Under the pieces are notes generated by a model. It saw only the letters and a program-made list of their open reading frames with translations. It was not told where the DNA came from and did no database searches. A stretch of DNA of 64,000 nt from Komarekiella atlantica HA4396-MV6 (GTDB lineage Bacteria > Cyanobacteriota > Cyanobacteriia > Cyanobacteriales > Nostocaceae). How positions within the stretch are numbered: the first letter of the stretch is position 1; each line of letters starts with the position of its first letter. The DNA lies in NCBI GenBank assembly GCA_019359395.1, contig JAHHHK010000004.1, forward strand, positions 124,001-188,000, given 5' to 3'. Position numbers and translations under genes: made by a program. Below, one piece after another: positions 27,235-35,492 of this stretch.

Positions 27235-28367
27235 GAGATTGATGCTATGTCTTTCTCAAACAAACCCAGCGCTCTAGCTACTGCGTGATCCATGTCGTAG
27301 TACTTATAATCTCCAAGTCGCCCTGCAAACAGTACAGTTCCGTTGAGTTTCTCTGCTTCTTTGAGGTATAAGCTCAGGCGATCGCGGTTATCTTCATTGA
27401 GAATAGGATAATATGGATCGTTTTTTCCTGGTACATAAGCTTGAGGATATTCCATCACCAAAGTGGTTTTAGAAGAAGTTTGCCCTGACAAATACTTCTG
27501 CTCAGTGATCCGGGTAATATCGTAGTCGTTGGGGTAATTAACTGTACCAACCTCTTGATATGATTCTTGATCTAAAGTTTCAAACTGGAAGCGCAAGCTA
27601 CGATACGGCAATTCTCCATGCATATAATCAAAGAAAGTATCAATTGACCCAGTACAAAGTATCCGATTAAACTTGATGTCGTTAATAATCTCGCGGTAAT
27701 CTGTGTTTAACAATACTTTAATATTTGAATGAGCCAACATCCGACGGAACATTTCTGTATAACCAAGCTTGGGCATAGCCTGGTAGGGGTCTTGAAAGTA
27801 ACGATTATCCCGACTGATGTAAACTGGAACACGTCCTGTAACTCCGCGATCAAGTTCCTCTGGTTTTACCCCCCATTGCTTCATGGTGTAGCGGAGAAAG
27901 ACATTTTCATAAATGTATTCAGCTAGAAAAGTTAGTTCCCCACTAGTACTCTCACGCAGTTTCAAAATGGGTACTTTAACACCAAAACCAAAGTTTTCTA
28001 AAAGTAAATTTTCCAGCTTCTCTGCATATTTTGGCGGAAAAAGAGCGTAGAGGGAATTTAAATTAAAAGGAATAGGGACTTTCTTACCTTCTACTACTCC
28101 AAGCACATGATGATAGTAGTGTCTCCATTCCGTAAATTCAGAGAGATAATCCCAGACTTTTTTTGACTTAGTATGAAAGATGTGCGGGCCGTATTTATGA
28201 ACTAGGATGCCATGCTCATTGTAGTAATCGTAGGCATTGCCGCCAACGTGATCTCGTTGTTCTACAATTAGCACTCTTTGCCCAAGCTGAGTTGCTATGC
28301 GTTCAGCCATTACGCAGGCTGAGTATCCCGCCCCTATGATCAGCCAATCAAATATCATTGATTTCAC
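27231..28367 (-). CDS. glf: UDP-galactopyranose mutase
   Basis: The 378-residue flavoenzyme converts UDP-galactopyranose into UDP-galactofuranose. Seen: the N-terminal FAD motif LIIGAGYSACVMAERI, VGGNAYDYYNEHGILVHKYGPHIFHT (the conserved mutase signature), RVPVYISRDNRYFQDPYQAMP, and the C-terminal LFAGRLGDYKYYDMDHAVARAL. The length is normal for bacterial Glf. It sits among glycosyltransferase genes and overlaps the methyltransferase gene, which points to a galactofuranose-bearing product. A fragment of a second glf copy remains at 24883. Confidence 0.95.
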   Translation of the reverse strand: MKSMIFDWLIIGAGYSACVMAERIATQLGQRVLIVEQRDHVGGNAYDYYNEHGILVHKYGPHIFHTKSKKVWDYLSEFTEWRHYYHHVLGVVEGKKVPIPFNLNSLYALFPPKYAEKLENLLLENFGFGVKVPILKLRESTSGELTFLAEYIYENVFLRYTMKQWGVKPEELDRGVTGRVPVYISRDNRYFQDPYQAMPKLGYTEMFRRMLAHSNIKVLLNTDYREIINDIKFNRILCTGSIDTFFDYMHGELPYRSLRFQFETLDQESYQEVGTVNYPNDYDITRITEQKYLSGQTSSKTTLVMEYPQAYVPGKNDPYYPILNEDNRDRLSLYLKEAEKLNGTVLFAGRLGDYKYYDMDHAVARALGLFEKDIASIS

Positions 28368-28517
28368 TCCGATTATTGTTTGGACAATGTATATATCTTT
28401 TTGTTTTTAATTCGGCGATATTACTATTTAAACTTTTGGATTTAAATGAGTTTTAAAAGGTTGTTGCTTTATTAAATGCCCGTATAGTAGCCCATCTAAA
28501 TTAGCTCTATGAATCAG

Positions 28518-30056
28518 TCATCTTAGTCTTTCAAGTAAATGCTCTCCAACTCGCAAAGCGTTCGCCATAATTGTTAGCGTTGGGTTCAATGCAGCACTAG
28601 ACGGGAAAAATCCACCATCAACAACGTAAAGGTTATCAACATCATGAGTGCGGCAATTTATATTAAGTACAGAAGTTTTAGGGTCTTCACCAAAACGACA
28701 AGTTCCACACTGATGTCCAACGTCTTTCAAAGACATCTTTGTCGTAATATAAAGTGAGGATGGGCTAATTTTTTTATCTGAGTCAATAGACTTTAAAACT
28801 TGCTTCCAGCGTTTGATTAAACGATTAAATGCTTCTTCATTGTTATTTGTATACTCAAGAAAAATTTTCTGATCTTTGACACGTACGCGATTGTTAGGAT
28901 TTGGTAAATCTTCAGTCATCAGGAACCAACCGACTGCACGATTCGCCACTGCCTCATATATTGCGCTGGGTAGAGGTGGGCCATTAATGGCAGCTCTCTC
29001 TTTAGAGATATTGCCAAGTGATTGTACGTGTCCCATTGGGTAAGCAAAATCTTTTTCTCCCCAATAAAAATCATTAATGGCAAGCGTTTTAGGATAAACT
29101 ATGGGGTTAGGTTTGATAGTTAAAACTACGAGCGCCCCAATTTTATGCGCCATGTAATTGCATCCCACAAGATTAGAACTATTTGCTAATCCATTCGGAT
29201 GTTGATCATTGGCAGATTTGAGCAACAATACTGCTGAGTTGATTGCACCACAAGCGACAACAACTATATTCCCCGAAAACGTCTGGCAGTTGCCTGCAAT
29301 TTCTGCTTCTACTTTAGTAACCTCCCGACCCGATGCACTGGTATGTAAGCGCAATACTTTGGCTTCGGTCATCAAAGTCAGATTGGGATAAACCTTTGCT
29401 GGACGTACACCGTTAACGTCAGCATCAGCTTTGGCATCAATCAAACACGGGAAACCATCGCAAGTATCGCAACGAATACAAGCACTTAAAGAACGATTGA
29501 CTTCATTAAGCTTGATCCCAAGCGGCTGGTAAGAGGGATGAAAGCCTTTATCCTTTAGAGCATAGTTGATTTGTTGAATGTATGGTTCGTGGCTGATTGG
29601 TGGAAAGGGATAGTCTTCATTGCTTGGCGGTTCAGTTGGGTCAAAACCGCGCTGACCATGTACTTCGTATAGTCTTTCAGCTTGAGTGTAGTAAGGAGCA
29701 AAGTCCTGGTACTTCAATGGCCATTCTGGTGAAATACCATCTTTATGAATGACTTTTTCAAAGTCCCGTTCGCGGAATCTATATAGGGCGCTACCGTAAA
29801 ATTTGGTGTTACCACCAACGAAATAGTGTGTAAGTGGGTGTATTGCTTTGCCTTTTTTGTCGTACCACACTTCAGAAGTTCGATAGCGGTCTTTTTGAAC
29901 AACTTCTTTAGAATCCCAATTGGCTTTTTCTTTAGGAAGAAAAGTCCCTCGCTCTAAAACTAAAATTTTCTTTCCACTTGGTGCTAGTACATTTGCTAAA
30001 GTTCCACCACCTGCACCCGTACCAATAATGATGACATCGTAATGCTCTTTAACCAT
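28518..30056 (-). CDS. GMC-family FAD oxidoreductase
   Basis: A 512-residue glucose-methanol-choline-type oxidoreductase with the N-terminal FAD motif VIIIGTGAGGGTLANVLA and a GGNTKFYGSALYRFR substrate loop. A Cys-rich segment (CIRCDTCDGFPC, about 192-203) precedes a C-terminal GMC tail (HQCGTCRFG, then VVDGGFFPSSAALNPTLTIMA, with the catalytic His/Asn region). Such enzymes oxidise alcohols to aldehydes or ketones, often on sugars or lipids. In this cluster it probably oxidises a hydroxyl of the lipid or sugar. The gene lies 57 bases after the SDR gene. Confidence 0.88.
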   Translation of the reverse strand: MVKEHYDVIIIGTGAGGGTLANVLAPSGKKILVLERGTFLPKEKANWDSKEVVQKDRYRTSEVWYDKKGKAIHPLTHYFVGGNTKFYGSALYRFRERDFEKVIHKDGISPEWPLKYQDFAPYYTQAERLYEVHGQRGFDPTEPPSNEDYPFPPISHEPYIQQINYALKDKGFHPSYQPLGIKLNEVNRSLSACIRCDTCDGFPCLIDAKADADVNGVRPAKVYPNLTLMTEAKVLRLHTSASGREVTKVEAEIAGNCQTFSGNIVVVACGAINSAVLLLKSANDQHPNGLANSSNLVGCNYMAHKIGALVVLTIKPNPIVYPKTLAINDFYWGEKDFAYPMGHVQSLGNISKERAAINGPPLPSAIYEAVANRAVGWFLMTEDLPNPNNRVRVKDQKIFLEYTNNNEEAFNRLIKRWKQVLKSIDSDKKISPSSLYITTKMSLKDVGHQCGTCRFGEDPKTSVLNINCRTHDVDNLYVVDGGFFPSSAALNPTLTIMANALRVGEHLLERLR

Positions 30057-30113
30057 TTTTGCTGTGTTTTCAAAGAAGTTGCGTATTAACTAAGTAAGAA
30101 GCTTGGACGCAAT

Positions 30114-30947
30114 TTAGTTGTAGACAAGATTCCCAGCTTTCATTTGCTTTTCTGCACAGCTTTGGTTCAACTCCACCACGCCAAGCCGTTGAAAAACCAT
30201 ATCGCCAAATTGCGGCGAAAGTTGTGAAATCGCAAATAAGATTTTGGAAGCAGTTCCATCTAGTACTACTTCCTTTTGGTTTTGCTTAATAGATTGAAGT
30301 ACTGCGTCTGCGACTTCTGTTGGTTCAGCGATATTGGCTACACTCGGCGCTGTTATATCAAGAGCAAGATACATTCCGGCATTGGTACATCCAGGACAAA
30401 CCACCGAAACCCCGACATTAGTATTAGCTAATTCTTGCTGTATTGCATCCGACCACATTATCAAACCAGCTTTACTGGCTGAATAGATGCTGTTATAAGG
30501 CGCTCCTTTTTTGCCAGCCGAAGAGGCAATATTGACAATATGACCGCTATTGCGCTCTAGCATGGTCGGTAGTAGCAAACGAGTTAATTCCATCGGTGCT
30601 AGAAGATTGGTCGTCAATATAGATTGAAAATCTTCTAAGGTGTAATTTTGGAAAGGTCGGTATTTTTCTATTGCAGCATTATTAATCAAAATATCTATTG
30701 GGCCTGCAAGTCGATAAATCTCCTGGATTAAGACTGAAAATTTTTCCAATTTGCTGAGATCAAATGGAATACTTATACCTTTACCACCCGCAGCATTAAC
30801 TTCAGCACATATTTGATCTAGAGCTTTTGGAGAACGAGAAACGCTAACTACAGTAGCCTGTTCTTTTGCTAGAGCACGAGCAATAAATGCTCCAATCCCA
30901 CCTGATGCACCAGTCAAAACAACTGTTTTACCTGCTATATCTTTCAT
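30114..30947 (-). CDS. Short-chain dehydrogenase/reductase A
   Basis: A 277-residue classical SDR: the cofactor motif TGASGGIG near the N-terminus, NNAAI, the catalytic Ser in NIASSAGKKG, and the catalytic YSASK. It would reduce a ketone or oxidise a hydroxyl with NAD(P)H. It is a clear paralogue of the SDR at 32341 across its length. The two SDR genes flank a glycosyltransferase gene, so the set may have arisen by duplication. The substrate is unknown; a beta-ketoacyl or sugar lipid is plausible from context. Confidence 0.9.
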   Translation of the reverse strand: MKDIAGKTVVLTGASGGIGAFIARALAKEQATVVSVSRSPKALDQICAEVNAAGGKGISIPFDLSKLEKFSVLIQEIYRLAGPIDILINNAAIEKYRPFQNYTLEDFQSILTTNLLAPMELTRLLLPTMLERNSGHIVNIASSAGKKGAPYNSIYSASKAGLIMWSDAIQQELANTNVGVSVVCPGCTNAGMYLALDITAPSVANIAEPTEVADAVLQSIKQNQKEVVLDGTASKILFAISQLSPQFGDMVFQRLGVVELNQSCAEKQMKAGNLVYN

Positions 30948-31056
30948 TCTTTCTCCTTTATTTCATCTGAAAATTAAAATGCGATCGCTTTTAAATTCCC
31001 TCCAAATAATTTCTAAAAATTTATCCGAGAAAATCTGAGATGTACTCGACTCATCT

Positions 31057-32211
31057 TCATACGGTAAGTGGTTTTTGAGCAGATCTTAAATGGGATTTTT
31101 TGAGGATTATTTCCAAATTTTCAACTACTTCAAATACAGCCCGATTGTTGTAATCTTTAACATTCGCCTGATAGCGAGCAAAGTTTTCTGGCTGGATGAG
31201 TTCTGTGACAGATTTGTTAATATCACGAAAATTATTAACTACAATACCGAACCCGTTATCTGCAAGCCAATCAGCGCTAGCCCGTTCTTGAAATAGTGTC
31301 GTGGTATTATTGCATTCTGTAATTACTGGCAGATTCATTGCTATAGCTTCGCTGACTCCGACACTACCCGGTTTGCCAATGAAAAAATCTGACAAATGCA
31401 TGTAGTAGGGAATTTGACTTGTAAAACCTTCCACAAATCTCGGTAAACGACTTTGAGTATTTCGCAAATCTCTGGCTAGTTTTTCATTACGTCCGCAGAT
31501 AAATATTAGTTGCAGATTTAGTGATGACTGTTCCAAACGCTGGGCAATTTCGAGCATTTCTTTTGAGCCATGACTGCCAAATATAACTAAGCCAGTGGGT
31601 AAATCTGGCTTTAGCCCTAAACGTTGTCTTTCAAATTGGCGATTGCTACTCACAGGCTCATAAAATCGAGGATGGATTACTATGCCTGAAGTCCGATAAA
31701 TTCTTTCATCTGGATAACCACAAGATTGCGCTTGCTTAACTGTTTGTTGGGAAGGACAGATGAGAAATTGCTCTTGAGCTTCTATCCAGAAGTTAGGAGG
31801 ACAATCGGCAAAATCTGTAATTGAAGTCACAAAGGGAATCCCTGGTAGTTCCGCCTGTAAGCTTTCGTAAAGCACTCGGTTTACCAGTGGAAGTAATGAA
31901 ACCACTAAATCGGGCTGATACTTGCGCCAATACTTTCTCAAGAGATTTCGCCAAGCAGAATGACGCAAGCGAATTTGTAACTTGAATAAAGGAACTGACA
32001 AGGGATCATTAATAATTTTTGCCCACTTTTTTTTCAATACGAAATTGTTATATATGTACTGGGGCTGAGTTGTTCCAAATACTTCTTTGAAAACCTCGAC
32101 TATTTGAACTTCCCAAGGTAAGTTTCGCTTTTTAATAACTTCTATTAAAGCATTGGCAGTACTGCGGTGGCCTGCGCCCATATCATAGATCATGAAATAT
32201 ACTTTTTTCAT
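31057..32211 (-). CDS. MGDG-synthase-like glycosyltransferase, third copy
   Basis: A 384-residue GT28-type enzyme with the family N-terminal motif MGAGHRSTANAL at residues 12-23, which is closer to the MGDG-synthase consensus than in the other two copies. The C-terminal donor site is GKPGSVGVSEAIAMNLP. It is about half identical to the duplicates at 23594 and 25048 but clearly separate. It lies between the two SDR genes. Three related transferases in one cluster suggest successive sugar additions to the product or different acceptors. Confidence 0.88.
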   Translation of the reverse strand: MKKVYFMIYDMGAGHRSTANALIEVIKKRNLPWEVQIVEVFKEVFGTTQPQYIYNNFVLKKKWAKIINDPLSVPLFKLQIRLRHSAWRNLLRKYWRKYQPDLVVSLLPLVNRVLYESLQAELPGIPFVTSITDFADCPPNFWIEAQEQFLICPSQQTVKQAQSCGYPDERIYRTSGIVIHPRFYEPVSSNRQFERQRLGLKPDLPTGLVIFGSHGSKEMLEIAQRLEQSSLNLQLIFICGRNEKLARDLRNTQSRLPRFVEGFTSQIPYYMHLSDFFIGKPGSVGVSEAIAMNLPVITECNNTTTLFQERASADWLADNGFGIVVNNFRDINKSVTELIQPENFARYQANVKDYNNRAVFEVVENLEIILKKSHLRSAQKPLTV

Positions 32212-32340
32212 TTAATTCCATCTCCTCTATATAATGTTTTTGTTGTTTATTGCGGTTTTCAGTTGAGTTATATACACAGAAGTTGTAATTAACCACAGAT
32301 GAACACAGATAAATTGGGAATTATTTTTTATTCTGAATAC

Positions 32341-33207
32341 TTATTTAACTAAACTCGATTTTTTCTGAGAATTTTCGGTGCGGATCTGATTTTCTATCCG
32401 CATTTGATTTAGTTTTGGTACGCCAATCCACTGATTAACTAAGTCTCCAAATTGGGGAAAAAATTGTTCAATCGCAAATAACAGCTTTGTTAGATTTTCT
32501 GTGATGGGATTGCTATTAACCATTACTTCTGCTTTATTTTGCTCAATCGCCTTAACTACTGCTCTCGCTACATCTGCTGGTGTAGACACACCTCCAAAAC
32601 TTGGTACAGGTACGCCAGTATCAGCGAACATTCCTTGTTGAGAAACATACCCTGGACAGATTGAGGAAATTTCTACGCCAGTACCAGCTAACTCTTGCCT
32701 AACAGCATCAGACCACATTAATAAACCAGCTTTGCTTGCAGAATAAATACTGTCGTAAGGATGTCCCTTTTTGCCAGCTAGAGAGGCCACATTAACAATG
32801 TGACCGCTACCCTGATGTAACATACTCGGTAATACTAAGCGAGTCAACTCCATAGCAGCAAGTAAATTAACTAACAAAACTGACTGAAGATCTGCAAGGG
32901 CATAATCTTGGAAGGCTCGATAGATTTCTATGCCAGCATTGTTAATTAAAATATCAACTGAACCTGCAAGTATATCAATTTTTCGTTGCAAGACTAGGAG
33001 TTCTTCGACATTGCTGATGTCAAAGCAAATACCTATGGCTTTACCGCCCATAGCATTAACTTCCGCACATACTTTATCTAGCCCCTCTTGCGATCGCGAA
33101 ACACCAATTATAGTTGCTTGTTTTTCCGCTAGCGCACGAGCAATAAATACACCTATACCCCGTGAAGCTCCCGTTAGAACTACTGTCTTACCTGCTATAG
33201 TTGTCAT
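32341..33207 (-). CDS. Short-chain dehydrogenase/reductase B
   Basis: A 288-residue classical SDR with TGASRGIG, NNAGIE, the catalytic Ser in NVASLAGKKG, and YSASK. It is paralogous to the SDR at 30114. It follows the docking-domain protein by 9 bases, so the two are likely co-translated. If the KS elongates an acyl chain, this is the best candidate for the free-standing beta-keto reductase that the PKS protein lacks. That assignment is inference. Confidence 0.9.
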   Translation of the reverse strand: MTTIAGKTVVLTGASRGIGVFIARALAEKQATIIGVSRSQEGLDKVCAEVNAMGGKAIGICFDISNVEELLVLQRKIDILAGSVDILINNAGIEIYRAFQDYALADLQSVLLVNLLAAMELTRLVLPSMLHQGSGHIVNVASLAGKKGHPYDSIYSASKAGLLMWSDAVRQELAGTGVEISSICPGYVSQQGMFADTGVPVPSFGGVSTPADVARAVVKAIEQNKAEVMVNSNPITENLTKLLFAIEQFFPQFGDLVNQWIGVPKLNQMRIENQIRTENSQKKSSLVK

Positions 33208-33216
33208 GTTCAGTTA

Positions 33217-35082
33217 TTAGTTATTAGCTAGGTTTTCGGTAAAAGAACTAAAATGTTTTCCACCTAATTCGATTTGTTCTTGTTTAATTCCGGTTTCTAA
33301 TCTGGCTAATAGATACTCTAAATCACTAGTGATAATGTTTGTTCCGTGGTCTGGTTCGATTAAGCTAGCTAAAGTAATGTTGTCATTTTTGCTTGCTAAG
33401 GTATGAATGCCGAGAAAGTTGAAAACTCCTGATTCATAAGTTCCACAAGGTACAGAAGGATTATCAACTCCAGTGCAATATTCGTTTGGCTGCAACCACT
33501 CCCTTGATGGATATCCGTGAAAATGAATCATTGGTGCGCCATCTTTAATTAGTTCTGGTGTGTATAAAGCTGCTGCGAGAGCAATACCAACCAAAACGTA
33601 GAGATCATAAGAAGGTTTAATATCTACTACTGTTGGATCGATTCCTTCCGGTATTTGCAGACATAATTTGTTTTTTAAACCAATTCTGAGAATATCGCGC
33701 TCAAGGTTTAAGTCTGTCTTATTTGAACCTGAACGAGAGCTTACTAGCCAGATATCAGGAATTTGCTTATAGGAGTATTGATTTCCTATTTTTGTTTTTA
33801 CATATCGCCTACCTATATTATTTTGACGGACTTCATTGCTACTAAATCCTTCTATAGTTAATAAATCTTCCCATTCACTTTCGGATATTTGGCGATCGCC
33901 TACATATTGTGGTGCTTCAGCATAAGCAACAAAACCGTAAGAAACACCTGTTCTGCCGTTAACAATCGAGTCAACAATATCTTTATGAGATTTCCTTTTA
34001 ATAATTTCACCTAGCTTAAAGCCAGAAGGAAATAAACCTGTTGCTGCTAATTCTTCACTCAATTTTACCAATTTAGCAGCATAAATAGATTCTTTAGGGT
34101 CGTACTTACTTACCTCAAATCGGCTCATTGGTAAAGGCGCGATCGGTACGTAAATTTTAGGAATTAGAGATTTGAAAACAAAATTATCAAATTTTTCTCT
34201 AGAAAAGAGCGAATCGGAAAGATTCATATTTAAAATGGAAATATTGCTATCAGATACGCCAATAACAATCTCCGAAAATGTTCTAACTAGAGTATTTACA
34301 CCAATGGCTATTTTTTGTTGATATGGAACTTGTGAGTCAACAAAATTCTGATCTAGGTCTGCAATTAAAATTACCAAGGTAGATGTCGGGTCTTCAAGAC
34401 GTTGCATTGCATGGTCTTCAGCCCAACCAATTAACTTAGCAATTGTGGAAACCGACATTTTGCGGCTTTTTAAAATAAAACGACAATAAAATTGATAAAA
34501 TTTTTCTGCTAAAAGGCTTTTAACTTTGTCTTTTAAATAAATAGGTCTTTCTACATCAATTACTCCATTAACATCAGCTTTAACAAACCTCATTTTAATA
34601 GTTTTTTTCCACTTAGTTAGGGGAATATCGATTTCATAATTAAATTCTCTTGTTGCATCTTGCCAAGAGACAATTTGCACCCCATAGTTTTGCAGCTTCA
34701 GTTTTAATTCTTCTCGAAATTTCAAAATTATTTCGTTATTAAAGCCTTTTGGTAATGGTCTAAAAGTGACTTTAATCTGTTTCGCCATTACGTTGGGGTC
34801 GATAATCGGCGACTTGAATTGTATAGGCAATGTCTGGCAAAATCCACCAAGTAAACGACCGATTGTCTGGAGGCTGAGTCCCGGCCCATCAGGGATAAAA
34901 GTGTCGCACTCATCATTATTTTCACGTAAAAAAGAGATAATTTCTGTTTTGCGTGCGGTTATATCTGCCTGAAGTTGCGGTGTCAAAATTCCCTTGGGAG
35001 AATTAACCCTGAGCTTGTCATTATCAGCCCACAACTGAACACCTTGCTGAGTAAGATTTGTCAAAAGTTCTGAGACGTTCAT
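33217..35082 (-). CDS. Unrecognised protein with an N-terminal TubC-type docking domain
   Basis: About 621 residues. The first 50 residues (SELLTNLTQQGVQLWADNDK, then a PKGILTP motif and an ARKTEIISFLRE helix) match the TubC_N docking domain that links NRPS/PKS subunits. I do not recognise the remaining 570 residues: there are no condensation, adenylation or carrier motifs. A C-terminal MIHFHGYP segment and conserved-looking Cys and Gly stretches are visible. The ATG at 35082 is preferred over TTG at 35094. The docking domain implies that it meets a carrier-protein partner in the cluster. Confidence 0.75.
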   Translation of the reverse strand: MNVSELLTNLTQQGVQLWADNDKLRVNSPKGILTPQLQADITARKTEIISFLRENNDECDTFIPDGPGLSLQTIGRLLGGFCQTLPIQFKSPIIDPNVMAKQIKVTFRPLPKGFNNEIILKFREELKLKLQNYGVQIVSWQDATREFNYEIDIPLTKWKKTIKMRFVKADVNGVIDVERPIYLKDKVKSLLAEKFYQFYCRFILKSRKMSVSTIAKLIGWAEDHAMQRLEDPTSTLVILIADLDQNFVDSQVPYQQKIAIGVNTLVRTFSEIVIGVSDSNISILNMNLSDSLFSREKFDNFVFKSLIPKIYVPIAPLPMSRFEVSKYDPKESIYAAKLVKLSEELAATGLFPSGFKLGEIIKRKSHKDIVDSIVNGRTGVSYGFVAYAEAPQYVGDRQISESEWEDLLTIEGFSSNEVRQNNIGRRYVKTKIGNQYSYKQIPDIWLVSSRSGSNKTDLNLERDILRIGLKNKLCLQIPEGIDPTVVDIKPSYDLYVLVGIALAAALYTPELIKDGAPMIHFHGYPSREWLQPNEYCTGVDNPSVPCGTYESGVFNFLGIHTLASKNDNITLASLIEPDHGTNIITSDLEYLLARLETGIKQEQIELGGKHFSSFTENLANN

Positions 35083-35149
35083 AAATAAAATCAAAATTCA
35101 AAAATGGTTTTTACAGTGCGGTCAATTTATTTCAAAATGGCTAAGATGT

Positions 35150-35464
35150 TCAAATTTCAAACATTTCTAATTCCGAAGCTTTTAATTCTTCAGCTAAATA
35201 TTGAGACAACGATTCAATATTGGGATAATTCCACATTATCAGTGGAGATAACTGCAATCCAAAATGTTGTTTTCCTAGATTAGCAATATTCATTGTCTGT
35301 ACTGAATCTAAACCGTAACTGTCGAAAGGTAATCGTGTATCGATTTCATCAGGTTCAGTTCCTATCTGTTCAGCAATTTGACAAGTCAGCCAATCTTGCA
35401 TATCTTCTGCTGTCATCGATTTATTACTGATTTGTTGATCCAAAATTTGTTCACCCATTAGCAT
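35150..35464 (-). CDS. Acyl carrier protein, second
   Basis: A 104-residue stand-alone carrier protein with the phosphopantetheine attachment motif DSYGLDSVQTMN (Ser54). It follows the KS gene by 28 bases. The KS protein has no carrier domain of its own, so this ACP is the natural partner for its product. It is moderately related to the ACP at 39592. Confidence 0.9.
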   Translation of the reverse strand: MLMGEQILDQQISNKSMTAEDMQDWLTCQIAEQIGTEPDEIDTRLPFDSYGLDSVQTMNIANLGKQHFGLQLSPLIMWNYPNIESLSQYLAEELKASELEMFEI

Positions 35465-35492
35465 TTACTCTCTTACTTTTTCAAAAGATGTT

